From Pseudomonadota bacterium (lineage in GTDB: Bacteria; Pseudomonadota; Gammaproteobacteria; Burkholderiales; Burkholderiaceae_D), in assembly GCA_023389425.1 (NCBI GenBank), contig JAEWEK010000154.1, forward strand, positions 1 through 30,131: a stretch of DNA of 30,131 nt. Reading direction: 5' to 3'. Position 1 is the stretch's first letter, and each line of letters opens with the position of its first letter. Positions 8,059-15,714 of the stretch are shown here, piece after piece. The notes under the pieces are model-generated. The model saw nothing but the letters and a program-made list of their open reading frames with translations. It had not been told where the DNA came from and ran no database searches. Both the position numbers and the translations under genes were made by a program.

Positions 8059-8204
8059 GCGACGAGTGTCTCTACGGAAAGGGTCAAGTATCGTTCAAAA
8101 TCGGCAAGATGACCACAATACCCCGCGTTCGCGGTGGCGGCGCGGCGCGAAATCAGCGATAATGCTCAATTCGGCCGGGATGGCTCGCCTGTTGTCGTTC
8201 AGGC

Positions 8205-8234
8205 TTGCTGCTGCGCGACATTTCGCGTTATAAT
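8205..8234 (+). promoter_or_regulatory. Promoter of the rpsP-rimM-trmD-rplS operon
   Basis: TTGCTG (8205-8210) and a perfect TATAAT (8229-8234) are 18 bp apart, in the 217-bp divergent gap between the TM2 gene and rpsP. The leader to the rpsP ATG is about 35 nt. Confidence 0.7.
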
Positions 8235-8275
8235 CGTCGGCTTTCTCCGTCCGGTACATTTTTTCTGGAAATAAT

Positions 8276-8521
8276 ATGGTCGTTATTCGTTTAGCTCGTG
8301 GTGGCGCCAAGAAGCGCCCGTTCTTCAACATCGTTGCAACCGACTCGCGCAATCGTCGCGATGGCCGTTTCATCGAGCGCATCGGTTTCTACAACCCGAT
8401 GGCTTCGGGCGCAGCAGAAGGCCTGAAGATCGCAGCCGATCGCCTGGCTCACTGGCAAGGCGTTGGCGCACAACTGTCGCCGACCGTTGCTCGCCTGGTC
8501 GCTTCGCAGAAAGCTGCTTAA
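8276..8521 (+). CDS. rpsP: 30S ribosomal protein bS16
   Basis: An 81-residue small-subunit ribosomal protein, the normal length. It begins MVVIRLARGGAKKRPFFNIV, the bS16 signature, followed by DSRNRRDGRFIERIGFYNP. It helps assemble the 5' domain of 16S rRNA. It is the first gene of the conserved operon with rimM, trmD and rplS. The ATG is preceded by GGAA at about 9 bp. Confidence 0.98.
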   Translation: MVVIRLARGGAKKRPFFNIVATDSRNRRDGRFIERIGFYNPMASGAAEGLKIAADRLAHWQGVGAQLSPTVARLVASQKAA

Positions 8522-8538
8522 GTAGCAAAGTCCTGGTT

Positions 8539-9087
8539 TTGACCGAGCACGCCGCAACCGCAGTCCCCGCCGACCTGGCGCAAGTCGGGCACGTATCGGG
8601 CGCGTATGGCGTGCTGGGCGCGATCCGCGTCACGCCGTATTCGGATGACGCGGATTCGCTATTGCAGGTCAAGACCTGGTGGCTGGACAAGCCAAGCCTG
8701 CGTCCGGTGCAAGTGCGCACCGTGCGTATGCACAGCGGTGATGTCGTCGCCACGTTGGCCGACGTCAAGGACCGCGATGCGGCGGAAGCGCTCAAGGGCG
8801 CGGCTGTCAGCGTCCCGCGCAGCGAGTTTCCCGCGCTGCCGGAAAACGAGTATTACTGGAGTGACCTGATCGGCATGCAAGTCGTCAACCTGCAGGGCGA
8901 AGCCCTCGGCACGGTGAGCGACATGATGCACAACGGCGCGCAATCGATTTTGCGCATTACCGCTGTGGCCGATGCGGCATCCGAAGGCAGGGCGCAGGAG
9001 CGCCTCGTGCCGTTTGTCGACCAGTTCGTCAAGACCGTCGACGTGGCCGCCAAGAAGATTACCCTGGACTGGGGACTGGATTATTAA
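8539..9087 (+). CDS. rimM: 16S rRNA processing/ribosome maturation protein RimM
   Basis: A 182-residue factor that binds the 30S head through uS19 during late assembly. The N-terminal RimM domain opens with QVGHVSGAYGVLGAIRVTPY. The C-terminal PRC-barrel starts at about residue 108 (YYWSDLIGMQVVNLQGEALG) and ends with ERLVPFVDQFVKTVDVAAKK. No ATG is available before the conserved core, so the start is assigned to TTG at 8539, 17 bp after the rpsP stop, with no clear Shine-Dalgarno sequence. A rare start plus translation coupled to rpsP would fit the low level of RimM compared with ribosomal proteins known in E. coli. Confidence 0.94.
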   Translation: MTEHAATAVPADLAQVGHVSGAYGVLGAIRVTPYSDDADSLLQVKTWWLDKPSLRPVQVRTVRMHSGDVVATLADVKDRDAAEALKGAAVSVPRSEFPALPENEYYWSDLIGMQVVNLQGEALGTVSDMMHNGAQSILRITAVADAASEGRAQERLVPFVDQFVKTVDVAAKKITLDWGLDY

Positions 9088-9113
9088 ACCGTCCAGCCAG
9101 AAGCGAGGTCCCG

Positions 9114-9875
9114 ATGCAATTTGATGTTGTGACCTTGTTTCCCGAGATGTTTGCAGCGTTGACGCAGTCGGGTGTGACCCGCCGCGCGCACGAGCAGGAA
9201 CGCTGGGCGCTGTCGCTGTGGAATCCGCGCGATTTCACGGCCGACCGCCACCGCACCGTGGATGACCGCCCGTATGGCGGCGGCCCCGGGATGGTGATGC
9301 TGGCCCGCCCGCTCGAAGCGACCATCGACGCCGCCAGGGAAAGGCAAGTGGCGATGGGCCTGCCCAGGCCGCGCGTGGTGTTCATGTCCCCGCAAGGCAA
9401 GCCGCTGACCCACGAACGGGTCATGCAGCTGAAGGACGAGCCCGGCCTGGTGCTGCTGTGCGGCCGCTACGAAGCGGTGGACCAGCGCCTGCTGGACCGT
9501 TGCGTGGACGAAGAGATTTCGCTGGGCGATTTCGTGCTGTCCGGCGGCGAGCTGCCGGCGATGGCGCTGATGGATGCGGTGGTGCGGCAATTGCCCGGCG
9601 TGCTGGGCGACGATGCCTCGGCGGTCGAAGACAGCTTCGTCAACGGCCTGCTCGATTCGCCGCATTACACGCGGCCGGAAGTGTACGAAGACGTGCCGGT
9701 GCCGTCTGTGCTGATGGGCGGCAACCACGCCGAGATCATGAAGTGGCGCCGCCAGCGCATGCTGGAAGCGACCGCGAACAAACGGCCCGATCTGCTGGAC
9801 AAGGCGCGCAGCGCCGGTCTGCTGACCAAAGCCGATGAACAGTTTTTGGCGGGTTTAGCAAAACCCGTGTTGTAA
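9114..9875 (+). CDS. trmD: tRNA (guanine-N1)-methyltransferase
   Basis: A 253-residue SPOUT-class enzyme that makes m1G37 in tRNAs and prevents +1 frameshifting. The deep trefoil knot SAM site is visible: VVFMSPQGKPLTHERVMQL, LLCGRYEAVDQRLLDRCVDE and SLGDFVLSGGELPAMALMDA. The Asp/Ser loop VEDSFVNGLLDSPHYTRPEV contains the general-base Asp known from E. coli TrmD. The C-terminal helical domain carries HAEIMKWRRQRMLEATANKR. It starts at ATG 9114 with GAGG 6 bp upstream, 26 bp after rimM. Confidence 0.98.
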   Translation: MQFDVVTLFPEMFAALTQSGVTRRAHEQERWALSLWNPRDFTADRHRTVDDRPYGGGPGMVMLARPLEATIDAARERQVAMGLPRPRVVFMSPQGKPLTHERVMQLKDEPGLVLLCGRYEAVDQRLLDRCVDEEISLGDFVLSGGELPAMALMDAVVRQLPGVLGDDASAVEDSFVNGLLDSPHYTRPEVYEDVPVPSVLMGGNHAEIMKWRRQRMLEATANKRPDLLDKARSAGLLTKADEQFLAGLAKPVL

Positions 9876-9896
9876 AAAATGCACCATTTTGGTGCA
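9851..9896 (+). other. Two small hairpins at the trmD-rplS junction
   Basis: GGGTTT-AGCA-AAACCC (9851-9866) lies in the last codons of trmD. TGCACCA-TTT-TGGTGCA (9880-9896) follows the stop in the 110-bp gap before rplS. Neither has a U-tract long enough for a full terminator. They could form an RNA processing, pausing or partial attenuation site separating low-level trmD from high-level rplS expression. This is inference. Confidence 0.5.
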
Positions 9897-9985
9897 ATAT
9901 TGTCGGCGCAAGCCGGCTTGTTTAACCCCATCCTCTACTGGGCACCTTGGAGCGCCAGCAAGATGGTTTTTGGAGTGATAAAAAG

Positions 9986-10363
9986 ATGGATCTGATCCAG
10001 CAACTCGAGCAAGAAGAGATTGCGCGCCTCGGCCGCAACATCCCTGACTTCGCACCGGGCGACACCGTGGTCGTCAGCGTCAACGTCGTCGAAGGCAACC
10101 GCAAGCGCGCCCAGGCATACGAAGGCGTCGTCATCTCGCGTCGTAACCGCGGCCTGAACTCGAACTTCATCGTTCGCAAGATCTCGTCGGGCGAAGGCGT
10201 CGAGCGTACCTTCCAGCTGTACTCGCCGCTGATCGCTTCGATCGAAGTGAAGCGTCGTGGTGACGTGCGCCGCGCCAAGCTGTACTACCTGCGCGAGCGT
10301 TCGGGCAAATCGGCACGTATCAAGGAAAAACTGCCGAACCGCAAAGTCGCTGCCGCCGAGTAA
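9986..10363 (+). CDS. rplS: 50S ribosomal protein bL19
   Basis: A 125-residue large-subunit protein at the 30S-50S interface, which contributes to bridges B6 and B8. It begins MDLIQQLEQEEIARLGRNIP and contains FAPGDTVVVSVNVVEGNRKR, AYEGVVISRRNRGLNSNFIV and RDGxxR-like GDVRRAKLYYLRERSGKSAR. The frame is open 13 codons further upstream (ATG 9947). The ATG at 9986 is preferred because the protein then starts exactly like bL19 homologues and GGAG lies 10 bp upstream. It is the last gene of the operon, followed by a terminator. Confidence 0.98.
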   Translation: MDLIQQLEQEEIARLGRNIPDFAPGDTVVVSVNVVEGNRKRAQAYEGVVISRRNRGLNSNFIVRKISSGEGVERTFQLYSPLIASIEVKRRGDVRRAKLYYLRERSGKSARIKEKLPNRKVAAAE

Positions 10364-10380
10364 TCGCGTCTGCACGACTG

Positions 10381-10416
10381 AAAAAGGCATCCCTTCGCGG
10401 GTGCCTTTTTCTTTTT
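10381..10416 (+). terminator. Rho-independent terminator after rplS
   Basis: The stem AAAAAGGCATCC/GGGTGCCTTTTT has one T-G wobble and a 6-nt CTTCGC loop. It is followed by TTTTTCTTTTT. It closes the ribosomal operon 17 bp after the rplS stop. The flanking A and T runs allow it to act in both directions. Confidence 0.92.
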
Positions 10417-10432
10417 CAGCTGGAGTTTCTGC

Positions 10433-11101
10433 TTGGCAAAGATCCATTTCAATCCCCAACAATTACCGGTCGAGGGCTATGCCGGCGAGGCGGCGCTCGT
10501 GCCCGAGCGGCTGTCGGCCAGCTGGCTGCGGCGCCGCTTCGCCGAGCCGGCTGCATGGGAGCCGGAAGTGGTGGACGAAAGCTGGCTGCTGCAATATCCC
10601 AATCTCAAGCGGGCTGCGGTGCTGATCCCGCTGGTGCAGCGCGACGGCGTCCTGAACGTGTTGCTGACCCAACGCACCGAGCACCTGTCCAACCATCCCG
10701 GCCAGATCAGCTTTCCCGGCGGCCGTGCCGAAGAGTATGATTCCTCGCCGATCGAGACGGCGCTGCGCGAAACGGAAGAAGAAATCGGCCTGTCGCGCCG
10801 CCACGTCGAGGTGCTCGGCCTGCTGCCGGAACACGTGACCGGCACCGGCTACCGCGTGACGCCCGTGGTGGCCCTGGCCGCGCCGCCCTTCGACCTGACC
10901 GCCGACCCCAACGAAGTGGCCGACATCTTCGAAGTTCCGCTGGCCTATTTGATGGACGGCATGCGCCACCAGCGCCTGTCCTACGAACTGCCGGGAGGGA
11001 AGGGCCGGCGCAGCTTCTACGCCATGCCCTACGAGCGCTACTTCATCTGGGGCGCCACCGCCGCCATGCTGCGCAACCTGTTCCACTTCCTGCGTGCCTG
11101 A
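10433..11101 (+). CDS. NUDIX hydrolase, CoA pyrophosphatase type
   Basis: A 222-residue hydrolase likely to cleave CoA and its derivatives to 4'-phosphopantetheine and 3',5'-ADP. The CoA-subfamily signature is clear before the NUDIX box: VLLTQRTEHLSNHPGQISFP then GGRAEEYD. The box itself is ETALRETEEEIGL with the metal-binding REx(2)EE glutamates (around residues 104-116). It starts at TTG 10433, with GGAG 7 bp upstream; no ATG lies before the conserved N-terminus. The terminator of rplS separates it from the ribosomal operon. Oxidised or acyl-CoA substrates cannot be excluded. Confidence 0.88.
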   Translation: MAKIHFNPQQLPVEGYAGEAALVPERLSASWLRRRFAEPAAWEPEVVDESWLLQYPNLKRAAVLIPLVQRDGVLNVLLTQRTEHLSNHPGQISFPGGRAEEYDSSPIETALRETEEEIGLSRRHVEVLGLLPEHVTGTGYRVTPVVALAAPPFDLTADPNEVADIFEVPLAYLMDGMRHQRLSYELPGGKGRRSFYAMPYERYFIWGATAAMLRNLFHFLRA

Positions 11102-11193
11102 GCGCCGGACGCGCCTTGATTTGATTCTGGCGGCCCTCTGCGTTATCGTAGCGGGCAGCATGAAGTTGCCTTAAACAAAAACAAGGACGTTCG

Positions 11194-12153
11194 ATGACAT
11201 TTTTCTCGATCCTGTGCGCGCTGCTGATCGAGCAGCTGAAGCCTCTGCGCGCCGACAACCAGGTGTATGGCTCGATCAAACGCCTGGCCGCGCGGATCGA
11301 AGGCTGGTTCAATGCAGGCGAGCCCGGCAATGGCCGCCTGGGCTGGTTCCTGATGATGGCCGCGCTGATGCTGCCGACCGCCATCATCTATGGCGTGCTG
11401 CTGCACTACAAGCTCGTGTTCGCGGTATTTGCCTGGAACGTCCTGATCGTCTACCTCACGCTGGGATTCCGCCACTACAGCCACTACTTCACCTCGATCC
11501 AGTTCGCGCTGAACGCCGGCGACGATGCCGGCGCCCGCGCCCTGCTGGCCGAGTGGACCAAGATCGACACGGTCGGCATGGACAGCAGCGAGATCGCGCG
11601 CATCGCCGTCGAAAAATCGCTGGTGACGACGCACCGCAATGTGTTCGGCGTGTTCTTCTGGTTCCTGATGCCGGTCGGCCCGGCGTGCGCCGTGATGTAC
11701 CGCGTGGCCGAGTACCTGGCGCGTGCCTGGAATGAGCCGGACCACATGAAGAACGAGGCATTCGGGCGCTTCGCGGCCCGCGCGTTCTATTGGATCGACT
11801 GGATCCCGGTGCGCCTGACGGCGATCGCGTTCGCGGTGGTCGGCAATTTCGAGGATGCCATCTATGCCTGGCGCAACTTCGCCAGCCGTTGGGATGACGA
11901 ATCGAAGGGCATCATCCTGGCCGCGGGTGGCGGCGCGATGGGCGTGCGCCTCGGCACCCCGGCCGAGAACGCCCCGCAGCCGCTGCCGGCGGATGCGGCG
12001 ATGGTGGACATGACCGACGCCGAAGCGGACGTGCTGCCGGGCGAGGAGCCGAACGTACGCGCCCTGCAGAGCACCGTCGGCCTGGTCTGGCGCGCGCTGC
12101 TGCTGTGGATGCTGCTCTTGCTGCTGCTGTCGAGCGCGGTGTTGCTGGGCTGA
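11194..12153 (+). CDS. CobD/CbiB-family membrane protein
   Basis: A 319-residue multi-pass membrane protein. The family pattern of CobD/CbiB (adenosylcobinamide-phosphate synthase) is recognisable: VGPACAVMYRVAEYLARAW, then FGRFAARAFYWIDWIPVRLT, then AIAFAVVGNFEDAIYAW. Predicted helices lie around residues 48-72, 75-92, 170-190, 215-232 and 298-318. The last is an unusually Leu-rich helix (LLLWMLLLLLLSSAVLL). No cobalamin gene is nearby, and the related AmpE-like group shares the fold, so a role in B12 synthesis is doubtful. AAGGA 6 bp before ATG 11194 supports the start. It lies 92 bp after the NUDIX gene and could be co-transcribed. Confidence 0.75.
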   Translation: MTFFSILCALLIEQLKPLRADNQVYGSIKRLAARIEGWFNAGEPGNGRLGWFLMMAALMLPTAIIYGVLLHYKLVFAVFAWNVLIVYLTLGFRHYSHYFTSIQFALNAGDDAGARALLAEWTKIDTVGMDSSEIARIAVEKSLVTTHRNVFGVFFWFLMPVGPACAVMYRVAEYLARAWNEPDHMKNEAFGRFAARAFYWIDWIPVRLTAIAFAVVGNFEDAIYAWRNFASRWDDESKGIILAAGGGAMGVRLGTPAENAPQPLPADAAMVDMTDAEADVLPGEEPNVRALQSTVGLVWRALLLWMLLLLLLSSAVLLG

Positions 12154-12172
12154 GCCTCAATCTCGCTTCCCC

Positions 12173-12200
12173 CGTCGTCCCCGCGAAGGCGGGGACCCAT
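12173..12200. repeat. Single REP-like unit in the 309-bp gap
   Basis: CGTCGTCCCCGCGAAGGCGG, continuing GGACCCAT, matches the repeat found elsewhere in the window but without an inverted partner. The rest of the 12154-12462 gap holds no convincing ORF. Apart from the -10 box at 12410, I see nothing else in it. Confidence 0.8.
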
Positions 12201-12409
12201 GCTGAATCTACCAGGCCTGCGGCACCGTCGTTCATCCACTCACGCGTTCCATGGGCTGCGGGAGCGACGGTGTATCTGGCAACAATCCTGTTTCTTCTAC
12301 CAACTAAACATCCCCATCTGTCGTCATCTCGCCATTGTATTTCCCGCCCGGCGCCCTCACACTTGCAACAGCAGACCCCATAAACCTCGTCCGCAAGTCT
12401 TCTATAAGA

Positions 12410-12415
12410 TATAAT
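12410..12415 (+). promoter_or_regulatory. -10 box upstream of the DUF3579 gene
   Basis: A perfect TATAAT lies 47 bp before the ATG at 12463, in an AT-rich patch (TATAAGATATAATACTGG). No good -35 is seen at 16-18 bp. The leader of about 40 nt lacks an obvious Shine-Dalgarno sequence. Confidence 0.5.
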
Positions 12416-12462
12416 ACTGGGGTTCTCTTCCACGCAGCATTCTTGTTTCAGCAAGCAGCACT

Positions 12463-12795
12463 ATGGCCGAGTCACCATCGCAAAACAGGAAAGAACTCGC
12501 CGACGAGTTTTTTATTCTGGGCATTTCCAATAGCGGCCGGCAGTTCCGTCCCAGCGACTGGGCCGAGCGCCTGTGTGGCGCAATGTCCTGCTTTCGTCCG
12601 GAAGACGGCCGCAACGCCCACCTGATGTATTCCCCCTACGTGCGCCCGACCGTGGTCAACGGCATCAAGGCTGTCGTCGTCAACCGCGAACTGAAGGAAC
12701 TCGAGCCGCTGGCCTACCACTTCGTCGTCGACTTCGCCAAGGACAACGACCTGCAGATGGTCGACGCCTGCCTGCTGCCGGATTCGAAGCGCTAA
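12463..12795 (+). CDS. DUF3579 family protein
   Basis: A 110-residue soluble protein of a family found mainly in Betaproteobacteria. The core is FFILGISNSGRQFRPSDWAE, RLCGAMSCF, then YSPYVRPTVVNGIKAVVVNR and YHFVVDFAKDNDLQMVDACL. The fold is small alpha/beta and the function is unknown. No catalytic motif, signal peptide or membrane segment is visible. It lies 113 bp ahead of the M16 peptidase gene, with a strong hairpin between them, so co-transcription is possible but not shown. The assignment is by recalled family pattern. Confidence 0.75.
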   Translation: MAESPSQNRKELADEFFILGISNSGRQFRPSDWAERLCGAMSCFRPEDGRNAHLMYSPYVRPTVVNGIKAVVVNRELKELEPLAYHFVVDFAKDNDLQMVDACLLPDSKR

Positions 12796-12803
12796 GCGGT
12801 ATT

Positions 12804-12837
12804 GACGCCGCGCGCCAGAAACGGCGCGCGCTGCGTC
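12804..12837 (+). other. Strong hairpin between the DUF3579 and M16 genes
   Basis: GACGC-CGCGCGCC (12804-12808, 12809-12816) pairs with GGCGCGCG-GCGTC (12823-12830, 12833-12837). It has a 6-nt AGAAAC loop and a 2-nt CT bulge. The 13-bp stem is very GC-rich but has no U-tract, so it is not a standard terminator in either direction. It may protect the mRNA 3' end or assist Rho-dependent termination. Confidence 0.6.
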
Positions 12838-12908
12838 CACGTTACGCGGTCTGCTACCATCTTGTCATTTGCATCAGGCGCTGCGCGCCGCACACTGACG
12901 AGAACAAT

Positions 12909-15638
12909 ATGGACTGGAAAAGCATAGCGCGCGGATTCGCCGCGCAGGTCGCGGTCGGCTGCGCCGCGTTCGTCGCCGCCGGCGCCGCATGGTCGGCGCC
13001 TCTTCCGAAAGGTGTGGCGCAGGGGCCCTCGGTCGAAGGCATCACCGAATACCGCCTGCCCAACGGCCTGAAAGTGCTGCTGTTCCCGGACGCCTCCAAG
13101 CCCACCATCACCGTCAACGTCACCTACCTGGTCGGCTCGCGCATGGAAAACTACGGCGAGACCGGCATGGCGCACCTGCTCGAGCACCTGATGTTCAAGG
13201 GCTCGCCCAGGCACCCCGACATCACGCGCCAGTTCGCCAACCGCGGCATGCAGTTCAACGGCACCACCACCTTCGACCGCACCAACTACTTCGAAGTGTT
13301 CGACGCGAGCGGCGATAACCTTCAGTGGGCGCTGCAGATGGAAGCCGACCGCATGGTCCATTCGAACATCGCGAAGAAGGACCTCGACTCCGAAATGACC
13401 GTCGTGCGCAACGAATACGAGAGCGGCGAGAACTCGCCCGGCCAGGTGCTGATGAAGCGGATGCAAAGCCTGTCGTACGACTGGCACGCCTACGGCCGCC
13501 CGACCATCGGCGCCCGCAGCGACATCGAGAACGTGAAGATCTCGAACCTGCAGGCCTTCTACCGCCTGTACTACCAGCCGGACAACGCGGTGCTGCTCGT
13601 CGCCGGAAAGTTCGACCCGGCCGCAACGCTCGGCACCATCAGCCGCCTGTTCGGCGCGATCCCGAAGCCGGCCCGCACGCTGCCGCAGTTCTGGACCGTG
13701 GAGCCGACCCAGGACGGCGAGCGCACCTACGCCGTGCGGCGCCAGGGTGACGTGCAGATCGTCGCCCTCGGCTACAAGGTCCCGGCCGGCCTGCACCCCG
13801 ACAGCGACGCCGTCGATGTCGCCTCCAGCATCATGGGCGACGTGCCGACCGGCCGCCTGCACAAGCTGCTGGTCGAAACCGGCATGGCCAGCGAAGTGTT
13901 CGCCTACGCGCAGTCGAACTATGCGCCCGGCCTGCAGTTCTTCGGCGCGGTGGTGAAGAAGGGCGCGCCGATCGAGCCGGTGCGCGCCGCGCTCACCGAC
14001 GCCGTCGAGAACTTCTACAAGCATCCGCCGACGCAGGAAGAAATGGACCGCGTGCGCCGCGCCTACCTCAATGAATTCGAGCGCAGCCTCACGGATCCGA
14101 ACCGCGTCGGCGTGGCGCTGTCGGAGGCGATCGCGCTCGGCGACTGGCGCCTGTACTTCGTCGGGCGCGACCGCATCAAGGCCATCACCGCCGACGAAGT
14201 GGCCAAGGCCGCCGGCAGCTACTACCGGCGCGACAACCGCGTCACCGGCACCTTCATCCCGACCGACCAGCCGGAGCGCGCCGTGATCCCGCCGGCGCCG
14301 GCGGTGGCCGCGGTGCTCAAGGACTTCAAGCCGCAGGCCGGCAACTACACCTCGGAAGAATTCGCGCCGACCCAGGAGAACATCCTCAAGCGCACCACGC
14401 TGGTCACCGAGGGCGGCGTCAAGCTCGCGCTGCTGCCCAAGAAGAACCGCGGCGCGACTGTCTCGGTGGACATCCGCCAGCACGTCGGCGACGAGAAGAA
14501 CCTGTTCGGCAAGAACGCCGTGCCTGGCCTGGCGGCGGCGATGCTGATGCGCGGGACCAGCAAGTACAACCGCGTGCAGCTGGCCGATGCGTTCGAAAAG
14601 CTCAAGATCGCCGGTGGCCTGACCCACTTCGAAACCACGCGCGAGAACCTGCCCGACGCGCTGCGCCTGGTCGCGCACGTGCTCAAGGAAGCGAACTTCC
14701 CGCAATCCGAATTCGAGCAGCTGCGCCAGCAGGCGCTGGTCGGGCTGGAGGCGAGCAAGGGCGAGCCGCAGGAAGTGGCGGCGCGCGCGATGGCCGCGCA
14801 CTTCGACATCTATCCGCGCGGCGACGTGCGCCACGAGACCACGCTCGACGAAGACATCGCCGACATCAAGAGCGCCACGCTGGACGAGGTGAAGGCCTTC
14901 CACCGCGACTACTACGGCACGGTGCCGTCGCAGGTCGCCATCGTCGGCGACTTCGATCCCAAGGTGGCCGCGCCCCTGGTCGACGAACTGTTCGGGCACT
15001 GGACCGCGAAGGAGCACGTGGCGCCGGTCCTGCGCCGCTACGCCGACATCGCGCCGTTCCAGAAGACGCTCGATACGCCTGACAAGGAGAACGGCTTCTT
15101 CACCGCGCGCGAAAACCTCGACCTGAACGTCGACGATCCCGACTACCCGGCCCTGATGCTGGCCAATTACATCTTCGGCGAAGGCGGCCTGCGTTCGCGC
15201 CTGATGGACCGCATCCGCCAGAAGGAAGGGCTGTCCTATGGCGGCGGTTCGGAGCTGGCGGCGGGCGATCTCGATCGCGCCGGCCTGTTCGCGATAAGCG
15301 CGATCGCCGCGCCGCAGAACCTGCGCCGTGTCGACAAGGCGGTGCGCGAGGAGCTGGTGCGCGCGATCAAGGACGGTTTCACCGATGCCGAGCTGGCGGG
15401 CGCCAAGTCCGGCCTGATGCAGCAGCGGATCCAGAACCGCGCGCGCGACGGCGCCGTGGCCTCGGGCTGGACCGCCTATCTGTATCAGGGCAAGACCTAT
15501 GCATGGTCGGCCGAATTCGAGCGCAAGCTGATGGCCGTCACGCTGCCGCAGCTAAACGCGGCCTTCCGCAAGGCCATCGATCCGGCCAAGCTGTCGGTGG
15601 TAATGGCCGGCGACCAGAAGAAGGCGGGAAATCCTTGA
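12909..15638 (+). CDS. Secreted two-domain M16 (pitrilysin/insulinase family) zinc peptidase
   Basis: A 909-residue exported metallopeptidase. The start was placed at ATG 12909 because it gives a signal peptide (hydrophobic residues about 13-28, AWSA before the mature PLPKG). The frame is open further upstream only by chance. The N-terminal M16 half has the inverted zinc motif HLLEH (His89, Glu92, His93) and the distal ligand Glu169 in VVRNEYE, 76 residues on, which is the canonical spacing. The C-terminal half (about residues 450-900) is M16-like, with LAAAMLMRGTSKYNRVQLAD and RLMDRIRQKEGLSYGGGSEL, but has lost HxxEH. It should serve as the non-catalytic partner closing the chamber. In many bacteria these halves are two separate genes; here they are fused. 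It probably degrades peptides in the periplasm. The substrate is unknown. Confidence 0.92.
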   Translation: MDWKSIARGFAAQVAVGCAAFVAAGAAWSAPLPKGVAQGPSVEGITEYRLPNGLKVLLFPDASKPTITVNVTYLVGSRMENYGETGMAHLLEHLMFKGSPRHPDITRQFANRGMQFNGTTTFDRTNYFEVFDASGDNLQWALQMEADRMVHSNIAKKDLDSEMTVVRNEYESGENSPGQVLMKRMQSLSYDWHAYGRPTIGARSDIENVKISNLQAFYRLYYQPDNAVLLVAGKFDPAATLGTISRLFGAIPKPARTLPQFWTVEPTQDGERTYAVRRQGDVQIVALGYKVPAGLHPDSDAVDVASSIMGDVPTGRLHKLLVETGMASEVFAYAQSNYAPGLQFFGAVVKKGAPIEPVRAALTDAVENFYKHPPTQEEMDRVRRAYLNEFERSLTDPNRVGVALSEAIALGDWRLYFVGRDRIKAITADEVAKAAGSYYRRDNRVTGTFIPTDQPERAVIPPAPAVAAVLKDFKPQAGNYTSEEFAPTQENILKRTTLVTEGGVKLALLPKKNRGATVSVDIRQHVGDEKNLFGKNAVPGLAAAMLMRGTSKYNRVQLADAFEKLKIAGGLTHFETTRENLPDALRLVAHVLKEANFPQSEFEQLRQQALVGLEASKGEPQEVAARAMAAHFDIYPRGDVRHETTLDEDIADIKSATLDEVKAFHRDYYGTVPSQVAIVGDFDPKVAAPLVDELFGHWTAKEHVAPVLRRYADIAPFQKTLDTPDKENGFFTARENLDLNVDDPDYPALMLANYIFGEGGLRSRLMDRIRQKEGLSYGGGSELAAGDLDRAGLFAISAIAAPQNLRRVDKAVREELVRAIKDGFTDAELAGAKSGLMQQRIQNRARDGAVASGWTAYLYQGKTYAWSAEFERKLMAVTLPQLNAAFRKAIDPAKLSVVMAGDQKKAGNP

Positions 15639-15648
15639 TCTCCGGGGT

Positions 15649-15677
15649 TTGACGGATCGGGCCACGGACGCTATGGT
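15649..15677 (+). promoter_or_regulatory. Promoter of the SDR gene
   Basis: TTGACG (15649-15654) and TATGGT (15672-15677) are separated by 17 bp, matching the consensus at 5 of 6 and 4 of 6 positions. An 11-bp perfect inverted repeat (15662-15672 and 15694-15704) overlaps the spacer and the leader. Confidence 0.55.
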
Positions 15678-15704
15678 GTCTGGGTTTTAAGACAGCGTCC
15701 GTGG
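15662..15704. promoter_or_regulatory. 11-bp inverted repeat flanking the SDR promoter start region
   Basis: CCACGGACGCT (15662-15672) and AGCGTCCGTGG (15694-15704) are perfect complements with a 21-bp spacer. Centre-to-centre distance is 32 bp, about three helical turns. The left arm covers the promoter spacer and the first base of the -10. The right arm ends in the Shine-Dalgarno GGAG. This placement suits a repressor operator. The left arm would not be transcribed from this promoter, so an RNA hairpin is less likely. Confidence 0.5.
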
Positions 15705-15714
15705 AGAACAGATA

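Noticed and set aside
12573..12908. N-terminal extension of the M16 peptidase by 112 codons
   Set aside because: It overlaps the DUF3579 gene in another frame and would bury the signal peptide found at ATG 12909.
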